A stretch of 62,747 bases of DNA, from assembly GCA_947491025.1 (NCBI GenBank), contig CANLIC010000029.1, positions 1 to 62,747 on the forward strand, written 5' to 3'. Origin of the DNA: Myxococcales bacterium (GTDB lineage Bacteria; Myxococcota_A; UBA9042). Position 1 is the first letter of the stretch, and each line of letters begins with the position of its first letter. The position numbers were made by a program, and so were the translations under genes. Below the pieces are notes generated by a model. That model saw nothing but the letters and a program-made list of their open reading frames with translations. It was not told where the DNA came from and searched no databases. This document shows positions 8,679 to 18,376 of the stretch, piece by piece.

Positions 8679-9773
8679 ATGTCGCAGCAGCCCCGAGCCT
8701 TCGCCCCTTCGCAGCCTGCCCGCGTCGAAAGGGGGCTCTGCGGCGCGTTGCGCATCCTGCTCGGCGTCGGCCTGCTGCTTGCGCCGTTCCAAGCCTTCGC
8801 ACAGGTCGGCGGTCAGGCGCCGGGCGGCTCCTCTGGCGGAAGCGGAAGCGCTTCGATCTTCGCCGGCTCGATGATCGAGGCCCGCACTATGGTCGGCGCC
8901 ACCACCTTCGACAAGGCCGCCGATCCGACCTGGAACCCCTCGGTCGGCTCGGCGTTGGTGCTCGCGCCGCGCGTCCGCCTCGGCGCCGGCCTCTCGCTCT
9001 CGGCGCTGACGACCATCGCCCGCGAATTCACGCAGGAGGACTGGACCCAAGCCAGCGGCGAGACGACGCTTTCGGACACCTTCGTCACCTTGGGCGCCCC
9101 GATCCTGGCCAGCCCCGAGCTCGGCCTCTCGCTGTCGGCGTCTCTGCAGCTGCGCCTGCCGACGTCCAAGATCTCGCTCAGCAATTCGATGCTCTTTGGC
9201 ACGCTCGTCGGGGTGACCGCCGCGTTCTCAAAGCGCTTTGCGCCCTTCGGCTGGGCCCAGACCGTGTCGCTGGCGCTCATCGGCCGCGGTGGCCCCTTCG
9301 CCCACCGCTACACGACCGGCTCGCTCGAGAGCCCCTGGCTCGGCAACTGCGCCAGCCTCAGCGAGGGCTGCGAGCGCTACAGCCACGACGGCGTCCGCAA
9401 CCCGGCCTTTCGCTGGCAGGGCATCGCCGCCTTCGACTGGGGCCCGCATCCGCTGGTAGGCGTCTCGCTGCAGGGCGGCGTCTTCTACGACACCCTGAGC
9501 GACAGCGCGCCCAGCCGCACCACCAGCGGCCTGCTGATCGCGCCCGACCGCAGCGATCCGAGCGCCCGCGGCATCGTCTTCACCGCCGCCTACCTCAACG
9601 TCACGCTCACCGAGGAGCTGGCCGTCGCCGCCGGCGTCGAGACCGCCCACGAGCAGCTCGGCCCCGACTCCCGGTTTCGCTCGCCCTTCTACAACCGCTT
9701 TTCGAGCGTGCTCATCGCGCTGCGCCTCTTCCCCGACGCCCTGGCCGGCCGTGTCCGCGCCAAAGCCCCCTGA
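8679..9773 (+). CDS. Secreted outer-membrane beta-barrel-like protein
   Basis: 364 residues, start supported by AGGAG five bases upstream. The N-terminus is a signal peptide (GALRILLGVGLLLAPFQAFA, cleavage after about residue 42). The mature part has amphipathic strands of small alternating residues (VGSALVLAPRVRLGAGLSL, LSASLQLRLPTSKISL, LVGVSLQGGVFYD) and ends in VLIALRLFPDA, fitting a channel or structural barrel. It lies 58 bases upstream of the metalloprotease gene, probably in one operon with it and the following lipoprotein. The exact barrel family is not recognised. Confidence 0.82.
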   Translation: MSQQPRAFAPSQPARVERGLCGALRILLGVGLLLAPFQAFAQVGGQAPGGSSGGSGSASIFAGSMIEARTMVGATTFDKAADPTWNPSVGSALVLAPRVRLGAGLSLSALTTIAREFTQEDWTQASGETTLSDTFVTLGAPILASPELGLSLSASLQLRLPTSKISLSNSMLFGTLVGVTAAFSKRFAPFGWAQTVSLALIGRGGPFAHRYTTGSLESPWLGNCASLSEGCERYSHDGVRNPAFRWQGIAAFDWGPHPLVGVSLQGGVFYDTLSDSAPSRTTSGLLIAPDRSDPSARGIVFTAAYLNVTLTEELAVAAGVETAHEQLGPDSRFRSPFYNRFSSVLIALRLFPDALAGRVRAKAP

Positions 9774-9831
9774 GCCGAACCCGGTGGCCGACAAGGCGCC
9801 GCGTCCCCAGCGATCCCTGCGAGGTCTCCCC

Positions 9832-12800
9832 ATGTATGTCTGCCCCGCCCCCAGCCGCGCCGCCGCAGCCTCTCCCAGCGAGCGCGCGCAAGACCGCCGC
9901 AGCCGCGCCTTCGCCCGCTGCGCCGCGGCCCTCCTCGCGCTCTTCGCCCTCGCCTGCGCGGAGGAGCGCGATCCCATCGATCGCACCCAGCCCAACGCGC
10001 TGCGCAAGGAGTGGTTCGCCGGGCCGACCTTCTACTACCAGCGCACGGTGGTCGATGTCCCCGCCGCCAATGGCTTTACCTTCGTCGGCTCGACCGACCA
10101 CAGCGGCCTGACCAAGATCAAGTTCGACGTCCAGGAGCGCTTTCTCTACGTCCGCCGCCAGACCGAGCTGGTCAAGAACGCCGACGACAAGGCGGCCACC
10201 GGCGCTGGCTACGAGGGCGAGGTCGTCGCCGCCTTCCCAATCCTCAGCCACTTCGACATCCGCCACAGCTACAACCCGGTCACCGGCGAAGAGCAGAACA
10301 TCCTCGAAGAGAACGCCTTCGACCGGCCCTGGCACGAGCGCGAGTTCATGCGCGTCGACTGGGCCACCAACCTCGTGCACAACTACCAGCTCGACTTCGA
10401 GACCGAATCCATCGAGCTCGTGCCCTACTTCGTGCAGCAGACCCAGGCCGACGGCACGCCGCACCCGGACGCTCCGCTGCTGGTGCTCGACGGCAAGGAA
10501 AGGGCGCAGGACGGCAAGCGCCTCGACTACTTCGACATCACCAGCCGCATCTTCGCCAAGGCGGGCACCGCCGAGTACCCGGGCTACGGCACCATTCCGC
10601 TCTGCTGGCTGCTCGGCGAGGAGACCAGCGAGTGCGGCGCCGGCGAGTACAGCATCCGCCACAGCTTCTGGCAGCTCGACCCGAAGCGTGAGTACCAGCC
10701 CCGGCCCTTCAAGGGCGAAGAGACCGACCTGTTTGGCTTCTTCACCGTCGATCGCAACGTCTACGACCCCAAGCTCGGCCTCAAGCAGCAGGGCAAGGAG
10801 CGCTTTCTCTCGCGCCACAACCTCTGGCAGCGCTGGCGCCGCGACGATGGCAGCCCGATGCCCGCCGCCGAGCGCCCGGTGCGACCGATCGTCTACCACG
10901 TCAACCGCGAATTCCCCGCCGATCTCCTGCCTGTCGCGCAGAAGGTCGCCAGCCAGTGGAACGGCATCTTCAAGGACGCCGTCGCCGCCACTGGCAACCC
11001 CTACGCCGGCGACGCCTTCATCCTCTGCCCCAACAACCCGGTGAAGGCCGGCGATCCCTCTGCCTGCGGCAACGCCGGCACCGCGCCGCGCCTCGGCGAC
11101 ATCCGCTACTCGTTCATGGCCTACGTCCCCAAGTACATGAAGTACGGCCTACTCGGCCTCGGGCCCAGCAACAAGGACCCTGAGACCGGCGAGATCTTGT
11201 CGGGCATGGCCTACGTCTACCACCACAACAACACCGCAGCCTGGGACACCGTCGAGCAGATCAAGCTGCTCAACGGCGAGTTCGATCCGAGCGGCTTCAT
11301 CGACGGCCTCGACCTCACGGACTGGATCCAGGTCGTGACGGGCGGCGGCAGTCAGAAGGCTGAGCAGGCGCGAAGGGCCCTCGCCGGCGCTCCCGGCAAC
11401 CACGGGGCGCGCTTTCAGTACCGCGGCCTCGATGAGGCGACGACCATGATCTCGCGCCTCGCCCACAACGACTTCAGCCAGTACTGGGAGGGCCGGCGGA
11501 CGCCGATTACGGACGCCGACATGGCGTTTCAGGCCGAGCATGGCGGCTGGGCCTGGGCCGAGCAGAAGCTGCAGACCATGTACGATCTCGGGCACCTCAG
11601 CGGCATCGGCGACTCGCCGGCGGCGCGGTTGGCGGCGATAAAGGGATCGCAGGCCGAGGCCGCCATCGTCGAGCACCCTGAGCTGCAGCTCGCCGCCGGT
11701 ATCCACCCGGCGTCGCTCGCCAACGCTGGCGCCAGCGCACCGGCCGGCCAGCCCGCGCCCGAGGGCCAAGGAAAGGCCGCCGACGCGCTCCACCAGGCGA
11801 TCTCCCCGGCCCATGGCGGCCTCGCCAAGGCCGCGCTCGACCGCTCACGCCTCCACTTGGAGCTGGCGCACGCCCGCAACCTCTACCTGCCCGAGATGCT
11901 CGACGACGCGCTGATGGGCCTCGCCCGCGAGCTCAAGGGCAAGCCGAGCGACGAGGCCTGGAAGATCGTGCGCGAGTCGGTCTACACCGCCGTTCTCGCC
12001 CACGAAATCGGCCACAGCCTCGGCCTGATGCACAATTTCGGCGGCAGCGACGACGTCGTGAACTACCACGAGCACTACTGGGAGCTGCGTGACGACGGCA
12101 AGGTCGGCCCCCGCCTGCAAGACCCGATCACCGAGGCCGAGATCAACGGCAAGATCTACAATTACGCCTACTCGTCGATCATGGACTACGCCGGCCGCCT
12201 GACCATCGATGGCCTCGGCGTCGGCAGGTACGACCGCGCCGCGATCTTGTTCGGCTACGCCGACAAGGTCGAGGTCTTCCTCGACGCCGGCAAGACGCCG
12301 ACGATCTGGAAGCAGTGGTTCGAGACCCGTGGCGAGATCCTGAGCTTCTTCATCTTCGGCCCCCAGGTGACGCACTACACCGACGTCTACAAGTCGATCG
12401 GACCCAAGATGGTCGAGGCCGACAACCGCGCCCTGGTCGATATCAGCGCGCTCTCCGACGACATGAGCAAGGCGACCCTGAACGGCAAGAGCCACCACCG
12501 CGTGCCCTACATCTATTGCAGCCACGGCCGCTCCGACCTCTCTGACTCCTGCCTGACCCGCGACTTTGGCGCCGACAGCCAGGAGCGCATGGCCCACTTC
12601 CTCGAGGAGTGGGACACCTGGTACCTGACGCGGGCCTTCCCGCGCGGCGACCTCGGCGTCAGCAACAGCAGCTATGCCCAGCGCTGGTACGGCCGCCTCT
12701 ACCACCGCATCAAGCAATGGCACGACATCTTCGGCCTGTACAACGCCTTCTTGCCGCAGTTCTACACGCCGCAGGCGCTGCAGGCGTTCTACGCCGACCC

Positions 12801-13746
12801 GGTCAAGGGGTGGGGCGGCAACGTGTGGGCGATTCAGAACGCCTTTCAGTACCTCATCGAGACCATCCTGATGCCGGACGTGGCCAACTACGGCAAGCGG
12901 ACCCGCGGCGACGGCACCGTCATCCTCGCCCCCAACGCCGGCCAGGACTTCAAGCTCGGCGTCGACGAGGCGCGCTACTACTCGACCAACTGGTCATTTG
13001 GTGGCCAGGGCGGCGCCGGCTGCGGCTACTTCTGGCACGAGTGCCTGCATCACATCGGCTACTACGTCGACAAGGTACTGGCGATGCAGGCGCTGATGGA
13101 CAGCGAGACCAACTTCGTCGCCCGCGCCAACCCCATCGACATCCGGGAGTGGAAGGTCAGCTACTACAACACCTTCAGCGCCAGCATCCGCAAGATTCAC
13201 GCTGCTTTGCAGTCCGGTGACTGGTCGCGGGTCGGGCCCTACCGCGACGCCAAGGGCAAGCTGCGCTTCCCGACCTACAGCGGCGCGCTCGACGAGGTCC
13301 ACGCCAACCCGGTCGATCCCGCCGCCGACTTCACCGTGCAGCTCTACTTCGCGTTGCTCGGGCAGGCCCACTTCATGACCAACTTTGACCGCAAGTTCCT
13401 CGACGAGTCGCAGATCTGGATCGAGGGCACCGCCAAAGCGCCGAGCCTGCCTGCTGAGGCGACCGTCAGCTTCGTCGATCCCGACAGCGGCCTCGTCTAC
13501 GGCGCCCTGCAGCGCCAAGATGGCGCCGGCGCGGCCATGGTCGGCCACGCCAACCTGCTGCGCGCCCGCTCCACCCTCTGCGATGACGCCGCCCTGACGG
13601 CGACCAAAGCCGACGACTGCGTGCCCAATCTAGCGGCCGCAGCGCGGACCGCGGCGCTTGCCGACCTGCGCAAGTACGTGCAGCTCTTGCAATCCATCGC
13701 TGAGATGACCGTGCGCATGCACTACAACCACCCGCTCAACCCATGA
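9832..13746 (+). CDS. Large Met-zincin-like zinc metalloprotease lipoprotein
   Basis: 1,304 residues from the ATG at 9832, which has GAGGT upstream; the open frame to 9751 overlaps the previous gene. A signal peptide ends in LFALAC, making Cys42 a likely lipidation site. The catalytic helix is AHEIGHSLGLMHNFGGSDD: His724, Glu725, His728 and His734 form an HExGHxxGxxH zinc site. The Met-turn is SSIMDYAG with Met784. This pairing matches the Met-zincin (DUF4953/DUF5117-type) proteases of Bacteroidota and Myxococcota, but flanking domains are long and not clearly assigned. A poorly conserved Ala/Gly/Pro-rich insert lies around residues 620-680. Predicted location is the outer membrane, facing periplasm or exterior. 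It shares a 4-bp overlap with the next gene. Confidence 0.9.
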   Translation: MYVCPAPSRAAAASPSERAQDRRSRAFARCAAALLALFALACAEERDPIDRTQPNALRKEWFAGPTFYYQRTVVDVPAANGFTFVGSTDHSGLTKIKFDVQERFLYVRRQTELVKNADDKAATGAGYEGEVVAAFPILSHFDIRHSYNPVTGEEQNILEENAFDRPWHEREFMRVDWATNLVHNYQLDFETESIELVPYFVQQTQADGTPHPDAPLLVLDGKERAQDGKRLDYFDITSRIFAKAGTAEYPGYGTIPLCWLLGEETSECGAGEYSIRHSFWQLDPKREYQPRPFKGEETDLFGFFTVDRNVYDPKLGLKQQGKERFLSRHNLWQRWRRDDGSPMPAAERPVRPIVYHVNREFPADLLPVAQKVASQWNGIFKDAVAATGNPYAGDAFILCPNNPVKAGDPSACGNAGTAPRLGDIRYSFMAYVPKYMKYGLLGLGPSNKDPETGEILSGMAYVYHHNNTAAWDTVEQIKLLNGEFDPSGFIDGLDLTDWIQVVTGGGSQKAEQARRALAGAPGNHGARFQYRGLDEATTMISRLAHNDFSQYWEGRRTPITDADMAFQAEHGGWAWAEQKLQTMYDLGHLSGIGDSPAARLAAIKGSQAEAAIVEHPELQLAAGIHPASLANAGASAPAGQPAPEGQGKAADALHQAISPAHGGLAKAALDRSRLHLELAHARNLYLPEMLDDALMGLARELKGKPSDEAWKIVRESVYTAVLAHEIGHSLGLMHNFGGSDDVVNYHEHYWELRDDGKVGPRLQDPITEAEINGKIYNYAYSSIMDYAGRLTIDGLGVGRYDRAAILFGYADKVEVFLDAGKTPTIWKQWFETRGEILSFFIFGPQVTHYTDVYKSIGPKMVEADNRALVDISALSDDMSKATLNGKSHHRVPYIYCSHGRSDLSDSCLTRDFGADSQERMAHFLEEWDTWYLTRAFPRGDLGVSNSSYAQRWYGRLYHRIKQWHDIFGLYNAFLPQFYTPQALQAFYADPVKGWGGNVWAIQNAFQYLIETILMPDVANYGKRTRGDGTVILAPNAGQDFKLGVDEARYYSTNWSFGGQGGAGCGYFWHECLHHIGYYVDKVLAMQALMDSETNFVARANPIDIREWKVSYYNTFSASIRKIHAALQSGDWSRVGPYRDAKGKLRFPTYSGALDEVHANPVDPAADFTVQLYFALLGQAHFMTNFDRKFLDESQIWIEGTAKAPSLPAEATVSFVDPDSGLVYGALQRQDGAGAAMVGHANLLRARSTLCDDAALTATKADDCVPNLAAAARTAALADLRKYVQLLQSIAEMTVRMHYNHPLNP

Positions 13747-14960
13747 CGAGGTCATTGATGCCAGCACGCTGGCCCGCCACGCCGAGCAAGGTTGCGGCGC
13801 CGAGGACGCCCTTGGCGTCATGGGCGTTGCTGCTGCTCTCGGCGCCTTCTCTCGGAAGCTGCGGAGGCGCCACGCCGCCCGCCGCCGACGCCCGCGCCGA
13901 GTGGCGGGCCCGGCGCGCTTCTGAACGCGTCACCGGCCCGGACGGCGCGCCCGGCGAGGGCTTCGCCCACCACCAGCCGCTGCAGATCGAAGACGACGAG
14001 GGCCCGGCTCGGGTGGCTGACGCTGGCGCCGGCGCTGGGGTGGGCGGCAGCGGTCGGACGAGCAAGGACGGCGGTGGGGCGCTTGGCGGCAAGGTGCAAG
14101 AGCTCGACGCCGCGCCCAGCGATGCACCCAGCGACCCCAACCGGCGCTACCCCATCGTGCTGTCGCCGCCCTCGACCGTCGGCGAAAAGAGCCACGAGCG
14201 CACCGAGGCCACCGTCGTCACCGAGACCATCCTGCGCCTCGACGGCCGCGAGGTCCGCCGCAGCCAGGAAGATCGCACGGTCCGTCTCGCCGGCATTGGC
14301 ACCGTCCGCGAGATCGATGGCGAGGGCGTCGTCCTGGTGTACGAGATCGAGGTCGAGACCGCCACAGTGGAATCCGGCGGCGTCAAGCGCAACCTCGCCA
14401 GCCGGGGCGATGTCGTCGAGGTTCGGCGCAAGGGCACGGCGCCGCGCATCCTCGTCAACGGTCAGGCGCCCTCTCCTGAGGACCAGCGGGCCTTTGAATT
14501 GCCGCTGACGACCTCCGATCCCGGCGCGACCAACGACGCCATCCTCGGCAGCCGCCAGCCCCGCAGCGTCGGAGAATCGTGGCCGGCCGACGCCGCCAAG
14601 GTCGCCGAGGACTTCTCACGCCAGGGCAAGATGCAAGTCAACGCCTCGGCCGTCAGCGGCCAGTCGACGCTCGCCGCCGCGCGCCCCTGCGGCAAGGGCC
14701 AGACCTGCCTGCTCATCCGCAGCGAGCTCGACGTGAGCCCCTTCGACATCGCCAGCCTGCCGCCGGGCGCTTCCACGCGGCTCAGCGAGTGCTCGGTGCG
14801 TATCGAGGCGCTGCAGCCCCTGACGCCCCGGACCGCCGAGAGCGTCGGTCGCATGGACATGCGGCTGCGGACCGTGGTCGGCATGGCGCAAGGCACCCAC
14901 GACGTCGAGATCGAGACCGTGATGGTCAACCGACAGGTGGGGTGGAGCGCGCCGAGGTAG
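13743..14960 (+). CDS. Lipoprotein of unknown function, coupled to the metalloprotease
   Basis: 405 residues. Its ATG overlaps the protease stop (ATGA at 13743-13746), so it is probably translated by coupling. The signal peptide ends in the good lipobox LGSC, with Cys40 the lipidation site. Residues 41-140 are Ala/Gly/Asp-rich and disordered. The remainder is beta-rich, with segments such as TVVTETILRLDGREVRRSQ and GTVREIDGEGVVLVYEIEVE, reminiscent of DUF6263-type lipoproteins, though this is only an impression. Its co-translation suggests it acts with the protease, perhaps as an inhibitor, chaperone or anchor. Confidence 0.85.
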   Translation: MTRSLMPARWPATPSKVAAPRTPLASWALLLLSAPSLGSCGGATPPAADARAEWRARRASERVTGPDGAPGEGFAHHQPLQIEDDEGPARVADAGAGAGVGGSGRTSKDGGGALGGKVQELDAAPSDAPSDPNRRYPIVLSPPSTVGEKSHERTEATVVTETILRLDGREVRRSQEDRTVRLAGIGTVREIDGEGVVLVYEIEVETATVESGGVKRNLASRGDVVEVRRKGTAPRILVNGQAPSPEDQRAFELPLTTSDPGATNDAILGSRQPRSVGESWPADAAKVAEDFSRQGKMQVNASAVSGQSTLAAARPCGKGQTCLLIRSELDVSPFDIASLPPGASTRLSECSVRIEALQPLTPRTAESVGRMDMRLRTVVGMAQGTHDVEIETVMVNRQVGWSAPR

Positions 14961-15017
14961 GGCGATGCGCTGGCTGCTGCTCCGCTGCGACGCGCTCTGA
15001 CGGACCACGCGGCAACG

Positions 15018-16091
15018 CTAGAAGTGCGCCAGCATCTCGAAGCCAAAGCCAATGGGCGCGATCGCCAGCGACGGCGAGTCACTGCGCGCCAGCCGCAGCG
15101 CCGCCACCGCAGCCGCCACCGCGCCCGTGGCCGCAAGGCCGACGCCGATTCGGTAGCGGGTCTCCAGCGCACGCGCCTGGCTGTTGGCGTCGGCGTGGGT
15201 CAAGGTCGGCGCAGCGCCTGGCGCCACCGCAGCTTGCAGGCTCCGCTCCTGACCAAAGGTCCAGCCCCAAAGCGCCCCGCCACCGACGGCCAGCGCGCCG
15301 CCCGCGATGAGGGCCACCTTGGGCCACAGGGGCGCTACGGGCGGTGGCGCCGCGCGCACGCCCAGCGGCGTCGTCACAGTCGGCATCGGCTGCTGCGCGC
15401 GCTGGGGTGGCGCGGGCTGAGCGATGGCGGGCGGCGAGGCTTGCGCCGGACGCATCTTGGCGCGCAGGGCCGCCAATTCGGCCTCGGCGTCGCCGCGGAC
15501 CGGTGAGCTCGGCGCGCGCTGCAGGTACTCGACGTAGTCCTTCTCGGCCAGAAGCGAATCGCCGCTGACGCTGCTGGCACGCGCAGCGGCGAGCAGCCAC
15601 TCGACGCGCTCGGGAAACTGGCGGTACGCCGACCGGTACTCGACGGCGGCCTCCTGGTGCTTGCCCTGTTCGCTGAGCTTTCGCGCACGGGCGGCGGCAG
15701 CGTCGGCCCGCTCGCGGTCGAGACCCGCCAGGTAGCCCTGCGCCGCTTCCCGCTTGGCCGGTGCGGAATCAGGGTGCTCGATGACCCGCCGGTAGAGCTC
15801 GGCGGCCCTCTCGTAGAGCCTGCCGCTGTGGGCCACCCGCGCGGCGTTGAAGAGCAGCACCGCCTGGGTCTGGTCCTGCTGGAAGGCGGCCAGGTACAGC
15901 TCGATCGCGCGCTCGAACTCGCCAGCCTTGAACGCCGCCATCGCCTGCGAGGCCAGCGACTCGACGATTCCGGCCGCGCCGGTCGCCGGGCGCGCAAGGC
16001 CGAGGGTCGGCTGGAGCAGGGCGAGCACCAGCCCGGCGCGCAGCGCGACATGGACGCTCCACCGGCGCCGCCCAGAGACGTGCGACATCAT
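15018..16091 (-). CDS. TPR membrane protein coupled to a Ser/Thr kinase
   Basis: 357 residues. The start (ATG at 16091) overlaps the kinase stop by 4 bp; a second Met follows directly. A signal peptide or anchor spans residues 12-33. Residues about 45-180 hold three TPR-like helical repeats (MAAFKAGEFERAIELYLAAF, LYERAAELYRRVIEHPDSA, GKHQEAAVEYRSAYRQFP). A Pro/Ala linker is followed by two hydrophobic segments (VALIAGGALAVGGGALWGW and VGLAATGAVAAAVAALRLA). This layout recurs in myxobacterial proteins encoded beside protein kinases. The TPR part is probably extracytoplasmic. Role inferred: a partner or substrate of the kinase. Confidence 0.88.
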   Translation of the reverse strand: MMSHVSGRRRWSVHVALRAGLVLALLQPTLGLARPATGAAGIVESLASQAMAAFKAGEFERAIELYLAAFQQDQTQAVLLFNAARVAHSGRLYERAAELYRRVIEHPDSAPAKREAAQGYLAGLDRERADAAAARARKLSEQGKHQEAAVEYRSAYRQFPERVEWLLAAARASSVSGDSLLAEKDYVEYLQRAPSSPVRGDAEAELAALRAKMRPAQASPPAIAQPAPPQRAQQPMPTVTTPLGVRAAPPPVAPLWPKVALIAGGALAVGGGALWGWTFGQERSLQAAVAPGAAPTLTHADANSQARALETRYRIGVGLAATGAVAAAVAALRLARSDSPSLAIAPIGFGFEMLAHF

Positions 16092-17845
16092 TGGATCTCC
16101 TCGATTTCGGGCTTCGCCTTCGGCCGCGGGACCTTGGCAGTGCGCCCGCGCGGTGGCTTGGCCGCCGTGCCCGCCGCTGCCTTGTCGACCTCGGCAGCCG
16201 CTGGCGCTGGTGACGGCTCGGGCGCTTGCGTTGGCTGGGACGCTGGCGCTGAGCCAACGGGCGAGGGTGCGGCTGGCACCGGCGCGACGGGTGCAGCGGG
16301 CACCGCTGTCGGGGCTGACGCGGGCTGGGGCGCCGCGACGCTGGGTGCCGGCTGCATCGGCGGCGCCTCGGCTTCTGAGGGCGGCGCAATCGCTGGGGCG
16401 GCCGCCGTCGTTGCGAGGGTAGGTGAGCCGGCCGCTGCGGACGGGGAGGCCGCGGGCCACAGCCCCCAACCGCCCAACGCGACCGCAGCGCCGAGCCCGA
16501 CCAGCCCAATGCGGCCGAATCTGCGCGATGCGGTCGAAGGCGCCGGATCGTCCACGACGGTGGGAATCTCGTCAGCGCGTGGGCCGCCTGCGGGTGCTTG
16601 GGCACCGGAATCGACCTTGGGGGGTACGCTCGGCCGCGTCGTCGACTGCACCCGCACCTCGGCCGAGCTCCAACCGTAAGGCGTGGCCAGGGGCGGCGGC
16701 ATCGAGGCCTGGGTCTCGGCGCCTTCCCCTGAGTGCGGCGCCTCGCCGAGCCGGCGGCCGGCAGCCAGGGTCGGCGCGTTCTCGATCTCGCCCAGCTCGC
16801 CGACATCCCCGGAGGACCCGCGCGGAGATGAATCAAGGGACCCTAGCCAGGACCGCGAGACCGTGACCCGTTCGCTGACCGCCGCTTCCAGCGCCTCGCG
16901 CATCTCGCCCGCGTCGGCGAAGCGCTCGTCCGGCCACTTGGCTAGCGCTCGATCGATGACGGCGATCAGGCGCGGTGGCAGCGGCGTTGGGCACAACTCC
17001 TCCACCCGGGGCGGGACGCCGTCGCAATGGCCGCGGATCTGCGCCACTGCGTCGCCACGAAAGGGCGTGACGCCGGTCAGGCAGCAGAAGAGGACGATGC
17101 CGATGGCGTAGAGATCGCTGCGCCCATCGAGGTGGGCGCCCGTGCACTGCTCTGGGCTCATGTAAGCTGGCGTGCCGATGAGATAATTGGCGTTGGTGAT
17201 GTGGCTGTCGCGGTTGCGCGCGATGCCGAAGTCGAGGACCTTGACCGTCACCTCATCATCGCCCTGCTCGGCGAGGATGATGTTGTCGGGCTTGAGGTCG
17301 CGGTGGACCAGGCCCGCCTGATGCGCTTCCCGCAGGCTGCGCAGCACCGGCGCCACGATGGCCACGGTCTCCGCCGCGCTGAGGGTCGAGCCCCGCTGGA
17401 CCCGCTGCGTGATGAGCTGCTGCAGGGTCGGCCCACGCAGCAGCTCCATCGCCATGAAGAGCGCGCCGTTGGCGTCCTGGCCGAAGTCGTAGAGGCGCAC
17501 GGTGTTGGCGTGCTTCAGCGACGCCGTGATGCGCGCCTCACGAAAAAAGCGAAAGAAGACCTCTGCATCGCCCGACTCATCGAGTTCGAGCGCCAAGACC
17601 TTGACCGCGGCGCGCTGGCCGCTTCCGGTGTGCTCGGCCTCGTAGACCGCGCCCATGCCACCGCGCCCGACGCGCCGGATCACGCGGTAGCGATCGCCCA
17701 TCAGGTCGCCGGGATTCAGCCGCGACGCGCCGATGACGTCGACAGCCTCGACCTGAAAAGTGCCGGTGCCGTCGCGCTCGCAGTGGAGGCTCGTAGTGCC
17801 CGTCCGGCAGAGCGGGCAGACGCGGCTGGTTGGGCGCTGCGACAT
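16088..17845 (-). CDS. Hanks-type Ser/Thr protein kinase with zinc ribbon and membrane anchor
   Basis: 585 residues from the ATG at 17845; a frame to 17902 exists, and neither start has a strong ribosome binding site. Order: a zinc ribbon (CPLC and a paired Cys within residues 10-22), then the kinase domain (about 48-325) with GRGGMGAVYEAE, Lys82, HRDLKPDN (Asp183), DFG (Asp205) and SPEQ. After it come a Ser/Pro linker, a transmembrane segment near residue 455 (IGLVGLGAAVALGGWGLWP) and a long Ala/Pro tail. All catalytic residues are present, so it should be active in the cytoplasm. It couples by 4 bp to the TPR membrane protein. Confidence 0.95.
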   Translation of the reverse strand: MSQRPTSRVCPLCRTGTTSLHCERDGTGTFQVEAVDVIGASRLNPGDLMGDRYRVIRRVGRGGMGAVYEAEHTGSGQRAAVKVLALELDESGDAEVFFRFFREARITASLKHANTVRLYDFGQDANGALFMAMELLRGPTLQQLITQRVQRGSTLSAAETVAIVAPVLRSLREAHQAGLVHRDLKPDNIILAEQGDDEVTVKVLDFGIARNRDSHITNANYLIGTPAYMSPEQCTGAHLDGRSDLYAIGIVLFCCLTGVTPFRGDAVAQIRGHCDGVPPRVEELCPTPLPPRLIAVIDRALAKWPDERFADAGEMREALEAAVSERVTVSRSWLGSLDSSPRGSSGDVGELGEIENAPTLAAGRRLGEAPHSGEGAETQASMPPPLATPYGWSSAEVRVQSTTRPSVPPKVDSGAQAPAGGPRADEIPTVVDDPAPSTASRRFGRIGLVGLGAAVALGGWGLWPAASPSAAAGSPTLATTAAAPAIAPPSEAEAPPMQPAPSVAAPQPASAPTAVPAAPVAPVPAAPSPVGSAPASQPTQAPEPSPAPAAAEVDKAAAGTAAKPPRGRTAKVPRPKAKPEIEEIQ

Positions 17846-18376
17846 CGTCCGCTCGCTTCGGGGCCTGACTCCGCCGATCGCGGCTGGACGGCCGTCGGAC
17901 ACGCCGACCCCGCAGTCGGCGCTTGGATCGCGTCGAGGCTAACCGGCGTCGGCCTCCAAGTCAACCGAAGTTCGGTCCCACGCCACAGGATAAATCAAAT
18001 GATATCAATACGATCTGGTGGTGCTCTCGGCCGCTGCGCGCCGTCCACGCGACCGAGTCCGTCTAACAACCGGGAGGCCCCGCGGGCGCTCTGGGAAGCG
18101 CGTGAGGAGACCGGGGGGTGTCACGCTGCGTTGGCAGTGACGCCGAAGGCCGCGCTCCCCTGCGTTCAACCGCGGCAGCCCCAAGCATCAGCCAGGGCAG
18201 CATCGACTGGAAGCAGCTGAAATCCAACGGTTGACGGCAATCGGCGGCGCAACTAAGCTGCGTCGACCGCGCTGACCCCCTGATCCGCGGGCCGTCACGC
18301 AGCTTGGACCCCCGACGCCAGCCACGGCAGCGCTCACGGCGGTGCTGGCCTTGAACCGACCCAGGACGTAAACAGG
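17846..18376. other. Divergent intergenic region with AT-rich island
   Basis: About 530 bases between the leftward kinase and the rightward beta-helix lipoprotein. At 17990-18013 there is a short AT-rich island, unusual in this GC-rich DNA, centred on the perfect 8-bp palindrome TGATATCA (18000-18007). It may hold the kinase promoter, but no standard -35/-10 spacing was found. The rest has no recognised feature. Confidence 0.4.
17990..18013 (-). promoter_or_regulatory. Possible AT-rich promoter or operator
   Basis: AT-rich patch containing the palindrome TGATATCA, 145-170 bases upstream of the kinase start. Base composition and position are the only evidence. Confidence 0.2.
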
